A stretch of 35,660 nucleotides of DNA from Opitutus sp. (lineage in GTDB: Bacteria > Verrucomicrobiota > Verrucomicrobiia > Opitutales > Opitutaceae), in contig SIBG01000041.1 of NCBI GenBank assembly GCA_009695305.1, forward strand, positions 1-35,660, in the 5' to 3' direction. A program made the translations under genes and the position numbers. Shown here one piece after another: positions 25,785 to 33,324 of this stretch (within the stretch, counting starts at the first letter, position 1; each line of letters begins with the position of its first letter). A model generated the notes under the pieces. That model was not told the origin of the DNA, did not search any database, and saw only the letters and a program-made list of their open reading frames with translations.

Positions 25785-27494
25785 ATGAGGTTTCTGAAAA
25801 TTCTCCTGATCGCGGCCGCCCTGAATATTTCCGTGACGGTCCGCGCCGCGACGACGCCGCCCAACCTCCTCCTCATTTTGGCCGACGACCTCGGTTGGTC
25901 CGACCTCGGCTGCTACGGCAGCGAAATCAAGACGCCCAACCTGGACGCGCTCGCCGCCGGCGGCGTGAAGTTCACGCAGTTCTACAACAGCGCCCGTTGC
26001 TGCCCCTCGCGCGCCTCGCTGCTCACCGGCCTCTATCCCCATCAAGCCCACGTCGGAAACATGACGCAGGATCAGGGCGTCGACTCTCCGGGCTATCGCG
26101 GCACGTTACAGGCCGACTCCGTCACCCTCGCCGAGGTCCTCCGCGAGGCCGGCTATCACACCTCGATGGTCGGCAAGTGGCACCTGCACCAGCCCAAGAC
26201 CGACGTGAAGCCCACCGACCGCGGCTTCGACGATTTCTACGGGATGCTCGGCGGTTTCAATTCCTGTTGGGACGAGTCGCCGTTCTACACGCGCTGGCCG
26301 AAAGATCGCCCACCGCGCACTTACACGTCCCCCAAGGACGGTGTCCCGGGCACGTTTTATTCGACGGACGCCTTTGCCGACTACTCACTCGATTTCATCG
26401 CCGACGCCCGGCGGGAAAAAAAACCGTTCTTCCACTACCTTGCGTTCAACGCCCCCCATTTTCCGCTGCACGCCCACGAGTCGGACATCGCGAAATATGA
26501 GGCCATGTATTTCGCGAAGGGCTGGGACGCCATCCGCACCGACCGCCTCGCGCAGTTGAAACGACAGCAGCTCGTCCCGGCCGATCTCGCGCTCACGCCC
26601 CGCAGCGGCGTGCCCGCCAAGTCCCACGCCAAGCCCTCGCCCTACGCGGGCCTCGAAAATCCCGAGTGGTCATCGCTCCCCGAAGATCGCCGCCGCGACC
26701 TCGCGCGCCGCATGGCCATCTTTGCCGCGATGGTGGACCGGATGGACCAAGCCATCGGCCGCGTCGTCACCGACCTCAAGCAAAACGGCCAATTCGACAA
26801 CACGCTCATCATGTTTCTCAGCGACAACGGCGCCTGCTGGGAGTGGGATCCGCTCGGCTTCGACGGTTCCAGCAGTCCCAACAACGTCCTGCATACCGGT
26901 GCCGACCTGAAGAGAATGGGCCAACCCGGCAGCTACTTGAGCTACGGCAGCGCGTGGGCCAATGCCGGCAACACCCCGTGGCGCCTCTATAAACATTTCA
27001 GCCACGAGGGCGGCATCCGCACGCCCTTCATCGCCCACTGGCCAGCTGGCATCAAAGCCCGCGGCGAACTCCGCACCCAGGCCGGCCACTTGATTGACCT
27101 CATGCCGACCGTCATCGAGCTCGCTGGTGGAAACTACCCCACGGCGCGCAACGGCACGGCGATCCAGCCCATGGAGGGCCGCAGTCTAGTTCCCGCACTC
27201 ACCGCCGATCGGCCGATCACGCGCCCGGCCCCGCTTTTTTTCGAACACGACGGCAGTCGCGCCATCCGCGATGGCGATTGGAAACTCGTCTCCGTCGTGG
27301 GCGACGCGTGGGAACTCTACCACCTCGCCACCGATTCCACCGAAATGCACAACCTCGCCGCGGCCCAGCCGGACCGCGTCCGCACGCTGGCCGACCAATG
27401 GCTGGCGTGGGCCCAGCGCAGCAAGGTGGCGATCACCCGCGATCCCTTTGCCGCCCTCACCGCGCCGGCTGGAAAGCAGAAAAAAACAAAATAG
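25785..27494 (+). CDS. Secreted type I sulfatase (sulfatase 5, CCPSR motif)
   Basis: A 569-residue enzyme with a signal peptide (MRFLKILLIAAALNISVTVRA). The formylglycine site is C72-C-P-S-R76 in ARCCPSRASLLTG. Asp34-Asp35 and MFLSDNGA provide metal ligands, and MVGKWHLH and LAFNAPHFPLH complete the active site. It parallels sulfatase 4 in motif form and in a shared block (YKHFSHEGGIRTPFIAHWPAGI; GHLIDLMPTVIELAGGNYPT), so the two probably arose by duplication or belong to the same subfamily. It ends with a basic KQKKTK tail. Nine bases separate it from sulfatase 4, and it is the last gene of the locus. Confidence 0.94.
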   Translation: MRFLKILLIAAALNISVTVRAATTPPNLLLILADDLGWSDLGCYGSEIKTPNLDALAAGGVKFTQFYNSARCCPSRASLLTGLYPHQAHVGNMTQDQGVDSPGYRGTLQADSVTLAEVLREAGYHTSMVGKWHLHQPKTDVKPTDRGFDDFYGMLGGFNSCWDESPFYTRWPKDRPPRTYTSPKDGVPGTFYSTDAFADYSLDFIADARREKKPFFHYLAFNAPHFPLHAHESDIAKYEAMYFAKGWDAIRTDRLAQLKRQQLVPADLALTPRSGVPAKSHAKPSPYAGLENPEWSSLPEDRRRDLARRMAIFAAMVDRMDQAIGRVVTDLKQNGQFDNTLIMFLSDNGACWEWDPLGFDGSSSPNNVLHTGADLKRMGQPGSYLSYGSAWANAGNTPWRLYKHFSHEGGIRTPFIAHWPAGIKARGELRTQAGHLIDLMPTVIELAGGNYPTARNGTAIQPMEGRSLVPALTADRPITRPAPLFFEHDGSRAIRDGDWKLVSVVGDAWELYHLATDSTEMHNLAAAQPDRVRTLADQWLAWAQRSKVAITRDPFAALTAPAGKQKKTK

Positions 27495-27561
27495 GCCGTG
27501 ACCATGCAGTCGAGCGATCGGTGCTCGCGAATTCCGCCGGTCGAAAGGTGCCGCGACCTGA

Positions 27562-27576
27562 CTCGCCGGAGGCGAG
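27562..27576. repeat. Small hairpin between convergent sulfatase 5 and YqgE genes
   Basis: CTCGCC (27562-27567) and GGCGAG (27571-27576) flank a GGA loop. There is no T-run, so a terminator role is only suggested by its place between convergent genes. Confidence 0.3.
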
Positions 27577-27604
27577 CAAGCCCCGGTGCGCCTTCGGCCG
27601 GCAC

Positions 27605-28159
27605 TCAGTTCTGCTCCGGGTTTTCCGGCTCGTCCGCCAGCAGCCGCCACTCGGCGCCTTCGCGGCCGAGCACCGTGCGCCAGAGCGTGTCGTCCTGCGC
27701 TTGCGTCAGCAAATCCTCCGGCACTTCGGCCACGACCCAGGTGCGATGCTCCATCTCTTTCTCGAGCTGCCCCGCCGACCAACCTGAATAGCCGAGAAAC
27801 GCGCGCACATGCGTCCCTTCCTCGGCGAGCAGTTGAATCGCCTTCTCCGGCTCGACGCCGAAATGGAGCCGGAACCCATCCGGCCGCCGCTGCCACGCGG
27901 CCAGCACCAGCTGGTCCGTCTGCACCGGCCCGCCCGTGAACAACGGCACGACCGCGAGCGGCCCAAGCGCAAAATCGCCACTGAACTCGCCCAGCCGTTT
28001 TCCCACCGGACGATTTAACACCACGCCCATCGCGCCCTCGGCGTTATGCACCGACATCAGCACCACGCTGTGCCGGAAATTCGGATCGCGCATCGCCGGG
28101 TGCGCCAGCAGTAGCGAGCCGGCGAGCGATTCCTTCGTGATTGTGTGGCGTTCTCTCAT
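27605..28159 (-). CDS. YqgE/AlgH family protein (DUF179)
   Basis: A 184-residue protein of the YqgE/AlgH family. The N-terminal block ESLAGSLLLAHPAMRDPNFRHSVVLMSVHN is diagnostic, followed by GAMGVVLNRPVGKRL, FTGGPVQTDQLVLA and FLGYSGWSAGQLEKEM, all at the normal spacing and length. The fold is known, but the role is not settled; a Pseudomonas relative was linked to alginate regulation. It is soluble and cytoplasmic. The gene converges with sulfatase 5 and shows no functional link to it. The dCMP deaminase gene upstream is on the same strand with a 46-base gap that holds a hairpin. Confidence 0.92.
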   Translation of the reverse strand: MRERHTITKESLAGSLLLAHPAMRDPNFRHSVVLMSVHNAEGAMGVVLNRPVGKRLGEFSGDFALGPLAVVPLFTGGPVQTDQLVLAAWQRRPDGFRLHFGVEPEKAIQLLAEEGTHVRAFLGYSGWSAGQLEKEMEHRTWVVAEVPEDLLTQAQDDTLWRTVLGREGAEWRLLADEPENPEQN

Positions 28160-28168
28160 CGTGGGTGG

Positions 28169-28190
28169 AGCGCGTTGTCTCCAACGCGCT
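28169..28190. repeat. Hairpin between dCMP deaminase and yqgE
   Basis: AGCGCGTTG (28169-28177) and CAACGCGCT (28182-28190) form a perfect 9-bp stem with a TCTC loop. No T-run follows. The compact form suits a REP-like unit or an mRNA hairpin between two genes of one transcript. Confidence 0.55.
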
Positions 28191-28205
28191 GGCTTGGTCG
28201 CAAAA

Positions 28206-28682
28206 TTACAGTTTCAAAATTTTCACCCCGGCGTCGGCCAGCAGCGGCGCGACGAGCGGGTCGTTGTGATAATCGACGCGGTATTTCACTTCGGCAATGC
28301 CGGCGGCGGCGAGAATTTTCGCGCAGTTGATGCAGGGGTAGTGCGTCACGTAGGCGACGCAGCCCTCGACCGAACTCCCGCGGCGAGCCGCGTCGGCCAC
28401 GGCGTTTTGCTCCGCGTGGACGGTCGCCTGCTCGTGGCCGTCGCGCAGCCGCGACAAATGCGGCGTGCCGGGGAGGTAGCCGTTATAGCCGGCGGCCACG
28501 AGGCGGTTCTTGCGCTCGCCGCCCGTGATGATGACACAGCCCACGTGCAGCCGCTCGCAATTCGAGCGCGTGGCGATCAGCACCGCCGTCGCCATGAAAT
28601 ACTCGTCCCACGACGGTCGGTCGGGAAATTTTTTGGCCGCCTGCGCGATCAAATCGACGGGATTCGCGGATTTCGTTGTCAT
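28206..28682 (-). CDS. dCMP deaminase-family zinc enzyme (CMP/dCMP deaminase)
   Basis: A 158-residue deaminase converting dCMP to dUMP, which feeds thymidylate synthesis. Zinc motif I is HAEQNA (His89, with catalytic Glu91), and motif II is PCINCAK (Cys117 and Cys120). ITGGERKNRLVAAGYNGYLPGTPH is the usual allosteric and substrate loop region of ComEB/dCMP deaminases. Start 28682 (MTTKSANPVDLI) is preferred; the frame is open for another 53 codons upstream, but that part overlaps the palindromic element and lacks homology. The gene is divergent from the methyltransferase gene. Confidence 0.93.
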   Translation of the reverse strand: MTTKSANPVDLIAQAAKKFPDRPSWDEYFMATAVLIATRSNCERLHVGCVIITGGERKNRLVAAGYNGYLPGTPHLSRLRDGHEQATVHAEQNAVADAARRGSSVEGCVAYVTHYPCINCAKILAAAGIAEVKYRVDYHNDPLVAPLLADAGVKILKL

Positions 28683-28740
28683 GATTCTGCCGGTGACTCT
28701 GGACAGCCGGGCGCGCGCGGGCAACCTTCGTCTCGCTTCG

Positions 28741-28810
28741 TAGGGCGCCTGTCTGGCCGACGCCGGAGCGGAATGCCGCCCACGACGGCGTCTGCGAGAT
28801 CGGCGCCCTA
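28741..28810. repeat. REP-like palindromic element between divergent genes
   Basis: Outer arms TAGGGCGCC (28741-28749) and GGCGCCCTA (28802-28810) enclose TCT/AGA and an inner pair, GACGCCG and CGGCGTC, around a 20-base centre. Total length is 70 bases. It has the same nested two-stem plan as the element at 14569-14629, with a different sequence. It fills most of the 142-base gap between the dCMP deaminase and methyltransferase genes. Confidence 0.65.
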
Positions 28811-28824
28811 CAACAATCACTCCG

Positions 28825-29469
28825 ATGACCCGCGTCCTCACCCCCGAGCTGCTCGACTCGCTCCCGCCCGATCACCCGGATGCGCAGCACAGTCGCCGCG
28901 ATCTGCGCGTGATCAACCGCGCCATGGGCAACCATCGCTGGTTCGCGCGCACCCTGCCGCCACTGCTGCGCGCCCGAGAGCTCGCGCTCGAACTCGGCGC
29001 CGGCACGGGCGAACTCGCGGCGCGCCTCGGTCGGCACGGCGTCGCCGTTGACGGCCTCGATCGCGGCCCTCCCCCCGCCGACTGGGCCCCGGCCCGCACG
29101 TGGCACTCGACCGATTTGCGCGTGTTTGACGGCTACCGCCACTACCCGGCCGTCCTCGGCAATCTCATTTTTCATCATTTAACCGACGATGAACTCGCGG
29201 CGCTCGGCGCCACGCTTCGCCGCACCGCCCGCGTCATCCTCGCCAGCGAGCCCACCCGCAGCCCGCGCGCGCAGCGCCTCTTCGCGGTGCTCAGTCCGCT
29301 CTTCGGCGCCAACCGCGTCACCCAACACGACGGCCGCGTCAGCATCGCGGCGGGTTTTGTCGGCGGCGAACTGCCGCGCGCGCTCGGACTCGAGGACCGA
29401 GACTGGAAGTTTCACTGCGACGTCACCTGGCTCGGTGGCTATCGGATGATCGCTTCGCGCCGCTCATGA
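28825..29469 (+). CDS. Class I SAM-dependent methyltransferase
   Basis: A 214-residue methyltransferase. Motif I is ELGAGTG (residues 56-62, SAM-binding glycine loop), followed by VDGLDRGP and a FHHLTDDELAALG post-motif. Substrate-side residues show no known specificity. Its stop overlaps the start of the FAD oxidoreductase (ATGA at 29466-29469), and the type III polyketide synthase follows, so it probably methylates the polyketide or a quinol derived from it. Comparable partners (a methyltransferase and a flavin hydroxylase) act on alkylresorcinols in the Streptomyces srs operon, although those methyltransferases belong to another family. Confidence 0.88.
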   Translation: MTRVLTPELLDSLPPDHPDAQHSRRDLRVINRAMGNHRWFARTLPPLLRARELALELGAGTGELAARLGRHGVAVDGLDRGPPPADWAPARTWHSTDLRVFDGYRHYPAVLGNLIFHHLTDDELAALGATLRRTARVILASEPTRSPRAQRLFAVLSPLFGANRVTQHDGRVSIAAGFVGGELPRALGLEDRDWKFHCDVTWLGGYRMIASRRS

Positions 29470-30491
29470 CGACGCGCCCCATTGAAATCATCGGCGGTGG
29501 TCTCGCCGGACTCTCACTTGGGCTGGCGCTGCGCCGCGCCGGCGTGCGGGTCACGATCCTTGAAGCCGGCGTTTACCCGCGCCACCGCGTCTGCGGTGAG
29601 TTCATCACCGGCCTCGAGGCAAAAACTGTTACCCGACTCGGCGTGGCACCCTTCCTCGCCGATGCGCTCCATCACCGCGAGGTCGCGTGGTTCCTCCGCG
29701 ATGGCGCCAAACCCGTCCGCGTGCAACGCCTGCCCTCCCCCGCCCTCGGCCTCAGCCGTTACGCGCTCGATGCGCGGCTCGCCGCCGCGTTCGTTGCCGC
29801 CGGCGGCGACCTTCGCACCCACACCCGAGCCACCGACCTCGCGCCGAACCCCGGCCGCATCCTCGCCACTGGCCGACGCCGCGGCCACTCCCCGTGGCTG
29901 GGGCTCAAGATTCATGCCCGCGATTTCGCCCTGGCCCGCGATCTCGAATTGCACCTCGGCGATCACGCCTACGTCGGACTGGCGCGCGTCGGGGACGACA
30001 CCGTCAACATCTGCGGCCTCTTCCGCCGCCGCGAACTGTGTGCCAAAGGCGCGAACCTCCTGCTCGGCTATCTCCAGGCCGCCGCGCTGGGCGCGCTCGC
30101 GACCCGGCTCACCGCCGCCGAGTTGGACCCCGCGTCGTTTTGCGCCGTCGCCGCGATCAGCTTCGATTCCCGGGTGCCGCCGGCCGACCGCGTGTTGGTC
30201 GGCGACGCCTGTGCGATGATCCCACCGTTCACCGGCAACGGCATGGCGATGGCGTTTCAAAGCGCCGAGGTCGCGCTCGACCCAGTGCTCGCCTTCGCGC
30301 GCGGGGCGACGAGCTGGACGGAAACCTGCGACACGATTCACCGCGCGTTGCGCCGGCGCTTCCGCGTGCGCCTGGCATCTGCCGACCTGCTGCACCCGTT
30401 TCTGCTCCAACCACCGCGCCAGCGTTGGCTGGGCGCGCTCACCCGTGCGCGTCTGCTGCCCCTGCGCCCGCTTTACGCCGCTCTGCACTAA
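29466..30491 (+). CDS. FAD-dependent oxidoreductase (geranylgeranyl-reductase/monooxygenase fold)
   Basis: A 341-residue flavoprotein. The Rossmann FAD motif IIGGGLAGLSLGLAL has GGGLAG at residues 10-15, Glu33 (LEAG) for ribose binding, and the HRVCGEFI block seen in geranylgeranyl reductase-like and phenol hydroxylase-like flavoproteins. The second FAD motif is VLVGDACAMIPPFTGNGMAMAFQSAE (about 240-265). It probably oxidises or hydroxylates an aromatic or isoprenoid substrate. The gene overlaps the methyltransferase by 4 bases and ends one base before the synthase ATG. The three-gene operon suggests it tailors the type III polyketide product. Confidence 0.88.
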   Translation: MTTRPIEIIGGGLAGLSLGLALRRAGVRVTILEAGVYPRHRVCGEFITGLEAKTVTRLGVAPFLADALHHREVAWFLRDGAKPVRVQRLPSPALGLSRYALDARLAAAFVAAGGDLRTHTRATDLAPNPGRILATGRRRGHSPWLGLKIHARDFALARDLELHLGDHAYVGLARVGDDTVNICGLFRRRELCAKGANLLLGYLQAAALGALATRLTAAELDPASFCAVAAISFDSRVPPADRVLVGDACAMIPPFTGNGMAMAFQSAEVALDPVLAFARGATSWTETCDTIHRALRRRFRVRLASADLLHPFLLQPPRQRWLGALTRARLLPLRPLYAALH

Positions 30492-30492
30492 A

Positions 30493-31530
30493 ATGTTTCT
30501 CCACGCCCTCGCCACCGCCCTCCCACCGACTGCGTTCACCCAGGACGAGTGCTGGGAAATCGTGCAGCGCTCACCCGTCCGCCAGCGTCTCAGCAAGCGC
30601 TCACGCCTCATTTTGCACAGCATTCTGCGCGGCGATCACGGGATCACCACCCGCCACTTCGCCGTGCCCGAAATCGAAAACGTCTTCGACCTCACGCCGG
30701 ACCAACTCAACGCCGCCTTCCGCGCCGAGGCACCTCGCCTCGCCGGCCGCGCCCTCTCCCTCGCGCTGGCGCAGGCCAACGTGCCCGCGGCCGACCTCGA
30801 CGCGCTCCTCATCTGCACCTGCACCGGCTATCTCTGCCCCGGCCTCACGAGCTACGTCGCCGAGCAACTCGGCCTGCGGCCCAACACCATTCTTCAGGAT
30901 CTCGTCGGACTCGGCTGCGGCGCGGCCATCCCGACCATCCGCGCCGCGAGTCACCTGCTCGCCGCGCAGCCGCGCGCGACCGTCGCGTGTGTTGCGGTCG
31001 AAGTGTGCTCCGCGGCGTTTTACCTCGATGACGATCCTGGCGTGTTAATCAGCGCGTGCCTCTTCAGCGATGGCGCGGCCGCCACCGTGTGGCGCGCCAC
31101 TCCCGGCCCCGTGGCGCTGCGCTGCTTCGACTTTCAATCGCTCCACCTTCCGGCCGAGCGCGACAAGCTCCGCTTCGAACAGCGCGACGGCAAACTCCGC
31201 AATCTGCTCGATCGCTCCGTGCCCGCACTCGCCGCCCAAGCGGTCGACCAGCTCTGGCAGCAACGCGGCCCGCGACCGGTGGCCCGGGTCGTCGCGCACC
31301 CCGGCGGACGCGATGTCCTCGAAGCACTCACACCGGTCCTGGCGCCGCACTCCCTCGATGCGAGCGCACGGGTGCTGCGCACCTGCGGCAACATGAGCAG
31401 CCCGTCGGTGTTGTTCGCACTGGAGGAAACATTGACGACCGCCGCGCCCTCCGCTGCCAGCGGCGATTTTTGGCTCGTGAGTTTCGGCGCGGGTTTCAGC
31501 GCCCACAGCTGCCGACTCGGTGTGGCCTGA
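30493..31530 (+). CDS. Type III polyketide synthase (chalcone/stilbene synthase family)
   Basis: A 345-residue iterative ketosynthase that extends an acyl-CoA with malonyl-CoA units and cyclises the chain without an acyl carrier protein. The catalytic triad is readable: Cys142 (GLGCGAAIP), His269 (VVAHPGG) and Asn300 (RTCGNMSSPS). ICTCTGYLCPGL precedes the nucleophile, and SFGAGFSAHS stands for the C-terminal GFGPG-type loop. Likely products are alkylpyrones or alkylresorcinols when the starter is a fatty acyl-CoA; the starter is not known. The gene follows the FAD oxidoreductase stop by one base. The start at 30493 is chosen over an overlapping Met at 30445. Confidence 0.95.
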   Translation: MFLHALATALPPTAFTQDECWEIVQRSPVRQRLSKRSRLILHSILRGDHGITTRHFAVPEIENVFDLTPDQLNAAFRAEAPRLAGRALSLALAQANVPAADLDALLICTCTGYLCPGLTSYVAEQLGLRPNTILQDLVGLGCGAAIPTIRAASHLLAAQPRATVACVAVEVCSAAFYLDDDPGVLISACLFSDGAAATVWRATPGPVALRCFDFQSLHLPAERDKLRFEQRDGKLRNLLDRSVPALAAQAVDQLWQQRGPRPVARVVAHPGGRDVLEALTPVLAPHSLDASARVLRTCGNMSSPSVLFALEETLTTAAPSAASGDFWLVSFGAGFSAHSCRLGVA

Positions 31531-31556
31531 GTCTTTCTCTTTCCGCTTCATCTTTA

Positions 31557-31606
31557 TCTTTATCTTTCTCCGGTCTGGACGACTGGACGAAAGAGAAAGA
31601 TAAAGA
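31557..31606. repeat. Purine/pyrimidine-segregated inverted repeat
   Basis: TCTTTATCTTTCTC (31557-31570) and GAGAAAGATAAAGA (31593-31606) are perfect 14-bp complements around a 22-base loop. The left arm extends a pyrimidine-only run with repeated ATCTTT units, and the right arm starts a purine-rich run. It lies between the polyketide synthase and the Nif3-like gene. It could act as a weak terminator or mRNA structure, but it has no clean T-run after the hairpin. Confidence 0.6.
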
Positions 31607-31624
31607 GGCAAGAAAAAGATTCCG

Positions 31625-32380
31625 ATGCCCGCCAAACTCCCAGACCTCGTCTCCTACTGCGATCGCCGCACGCGCCGCGCCGCGTTTAAGGACGCGCCCG
31701 CCGCCTTCAATGGCCTGCAAGCGACCAACAACGGGCGGGTCACGAAAATCGGGGCCGCCGTCGACGCCGGCCTCGTGCCGTTCCAGCGGGCGGTCGCCGC
31801 GGGCGTGGATTTTCTCATTGTGCACCACGGGATGTATTGGGACATGCCGCGGCCACTCACCGGGGCGGTCTACGACCGCATCGCCACGCTCGTGCGGGGC
31901 AACTGCGCACTCTACTCGAATCATCTGCCGCTCGATTCGCACCCGGCCATCGGCAACAACGCCCTGCTCGCCCGGCAGCTCGGCCTCAAGCCCTCGCGCG
32001 GTTTCCTGCCAAACGAGGGTGGCCCCATCGGCCGCATCGCCCCCAGCCGGCTCTCCCGCGCCGCGATCCGCGCGAAACTGGAAAAACTCTACCCGCGCGT
32101 CATCGCCATCGAGTATGGCTCGGCGACGCCGCGCGCGGTCGCGTTTTGCAGCGGCAGCGGCTACAGCGCCGTGCCGCAACTCGTCGCCGAAGGGGTCGAC
32201 ACCCTCGTGACCGGCGAGCTTCGCGAGGACTGCTTCAACCGCGCGCAGGAGGAGAAACTCAACCTCTACCTCTGTGGCCACTACGCGACCGAGGTCCACG
32301 CCGTCAAGGCCCTCGCCGCCGAGCTCGCGCAGAAGTTTGGATTGCCGTGGGAGTTCATCGCCGCCGAGAATCCCTTTTGA
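31625..32380 (+). CDS. Nif3-like dinuclear metal-centre protein
   Basis: A 251-residue protein of the Nif3/YbgI family, hexameric with a two-metal site. The metal-binding His pair lies in VHHGMYW (about residues 61-67), and the C-terminal pair in LCGHYATEVHAVKALAAEL. The central YSNHLPLDSHPAIGNNALLA and GSGYSAVPQLVAEGVDTLVTGELRED blocks are family hallmarks. The molecular role is still uncertain; some homologs are annotated as GTP cyclohydrolase-like or as acting on radiation-related metabolites. The gene follows the purine/pyrimidine repeat and precedes aroQ by 10 bases. Confidence 0.9.
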   Translation: MPAKLPDLVSYCDRRTRRAAFKDAPAAFNGLQATNNGRVTKIGAAVDAGLVPFQRAVAAGVDFLIVHHGMYWDMPRPLTGAVYDRIATLVRGNCALYSNHLPLDSHPAIGNNALLARQLGLKPSRGFLPNEGGPIGRIAPSRLSRAAIRAKLEKLYPRVIAIEYGSATPRAVAFCSGSGYSAVPQLVAEGVDTLVTGELREDCFNRAQEEKLNLYLCGHYATEVHAVKALAAELAQKFGLPWEFIAAENPF

Positions 32381-32390
32381 TTCACCGCGC

Positions 32391-32819
32391 ATGAAAAAGA
32401 TCGCCATCCTTAACGGCCCCAACCTCGACCGGCTCGGCAAACGCGAGCCGGAGATTTACGGCAGCGTCACCCTCGAGGGCCTCGAGCAGGCGCTGCGCGC
32501 GGAGTTTGCCGCCCAGGCTCAGCTCGATTTTTTTCAGTCGAACCACGAGGGCGCGCTCATCGACCGGATTGCGTCGCTCGCCGACGCCAAGTTCGACGGC
32601 CTCGTGATCAACGGCGGCGCCTTCACCCACACCAGCGTGGCGCTGCGCGATGCCCTGCTCGGCGCGCATCTGCCGACGATCGAAGTTCACATCTCGAATA
32701 TCTATAAGCGCGAGGATTTCCGCCACACCTCGCTGACCGCGCCCGCCTGCCTCGCGGTCATCACCGGCCTAGGCCTCGAGGGCTATCATGCCGCCGTGCG
32801 CTTCCTCTTGAAAAGCTGA
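32391..32819 (+). CDS. aroQ: Type II 3-dehydroquinate dehydratase
   Basis: A 142-residue shikimate-pathway enzyme converting 3-dehydroquinate to 3-dehydroshikimate by anti elimination. The N-terminal block MKKIAILNGPNLDRLGKREP leads to catalytic Tyr23 in EIYGS. FFQSNHEGALIDRI, VINGGAFTHTSVALRDAL, the catalytic His in EVHISNIYKREDFRHTS, and GLEGYHAAVRFLL complete the family pattern. Start 32391 is set by the conserved N-terminus, although the frame continues upstream. It lies 4 bases before the NusG-like gene, so both are probably on one message with nif3. Confidence 0.95.
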   Translation: MKKIAILNGPNLDRLGKREPEIYGSVTLEGLEQALRAEFAAQAQLDFFQSNHEGALIDRIASLADAKFDGLVINGGAFTHTSVALRDALLGAHLPTIEVHISNIYKREDFRHTSLTAPACLAVITGLGLEGYHAAVRFLLKS

Positions 32820-32823
32820 CCGG

Positions 32824-33315
32824 ATGAGCGAGCACTACTGGCTGGTCTGCCACACCAAACCCCGGTGCGAAAAGAAATTCGCCGCCCTCATGGCGGCGGA
32901 AAAATTCGAGCACTACCTCGCGCTCGTCGTCAGCGTGCGGCGCTACGGGCCGCAGACGAAAAAATTCAACAAACCACTGTTCCCTGGTTACGTTTTCGCG
33001 CGTTTGCCCGTCGAACTGAAGTCGCGCATCTATCAGCAGGACCTGCTCGCGCGCGCGATCATCGTGGTGGACGAGGCCACCTTTCTCCGCCAGCTCGCCG
33101 ACGTAAAGGCCATCGTCGCGTCCGGCCTCCAGTTGACCGTGATGCCGTTGCTGACGAAAGGCCGGCGCGTGAAAATCGTCGGCGGCCCGCTGCACGGGCT
33201 GGAAGGGTTCGTGGACGATCCGTCCAACCCCCAGGGGATCGTGCTCTCCGTCGACGTGCTGCGACAGGGCTTGCACGTGAAAATGCCCGCCGAAAATTTG
33301 CGCGTGCTCCCGTAG
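32824..33315 (+). CDS. NusG-family transcription factor (specialised NusG paralog)
   Basis: A 163-residue transcription elongation factor. The NGN domain (about 1-100) shows WLVCHTKPRCEKKFAALM and KKFNKPLFPGYVFARL, and a KOW domain follows (LLTKGRRVKIVGGPLHGLEGFV). The protein binds RNA polymerase to modulate pausing and termination. The sequence departs from housekeeping NusG and there is no secE or rplK next to it, so it is more likely a RfaH/UpxY/LoaP-like paralog that acts on particular long operons. Its target cannot be told. The gene converges with pgpA. Confidence 0.88.
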   Translation: MSEHYWLVCHTKPRCEKKFAALMAAEKFEHYLALVVSVRRYGPQTKKFNKPLFPGYVFARLPVELKSRIYQQDLLARAIIVVDEATFLRQLADVKAIVASGLQLTVMPLLTKGRRVKIVGGPLHGLEGFVDDPSNPQGIVLSVDVLRQGLHVKMPAENLRVLP

Positions 33316-33324
33316 GACGCGGCC

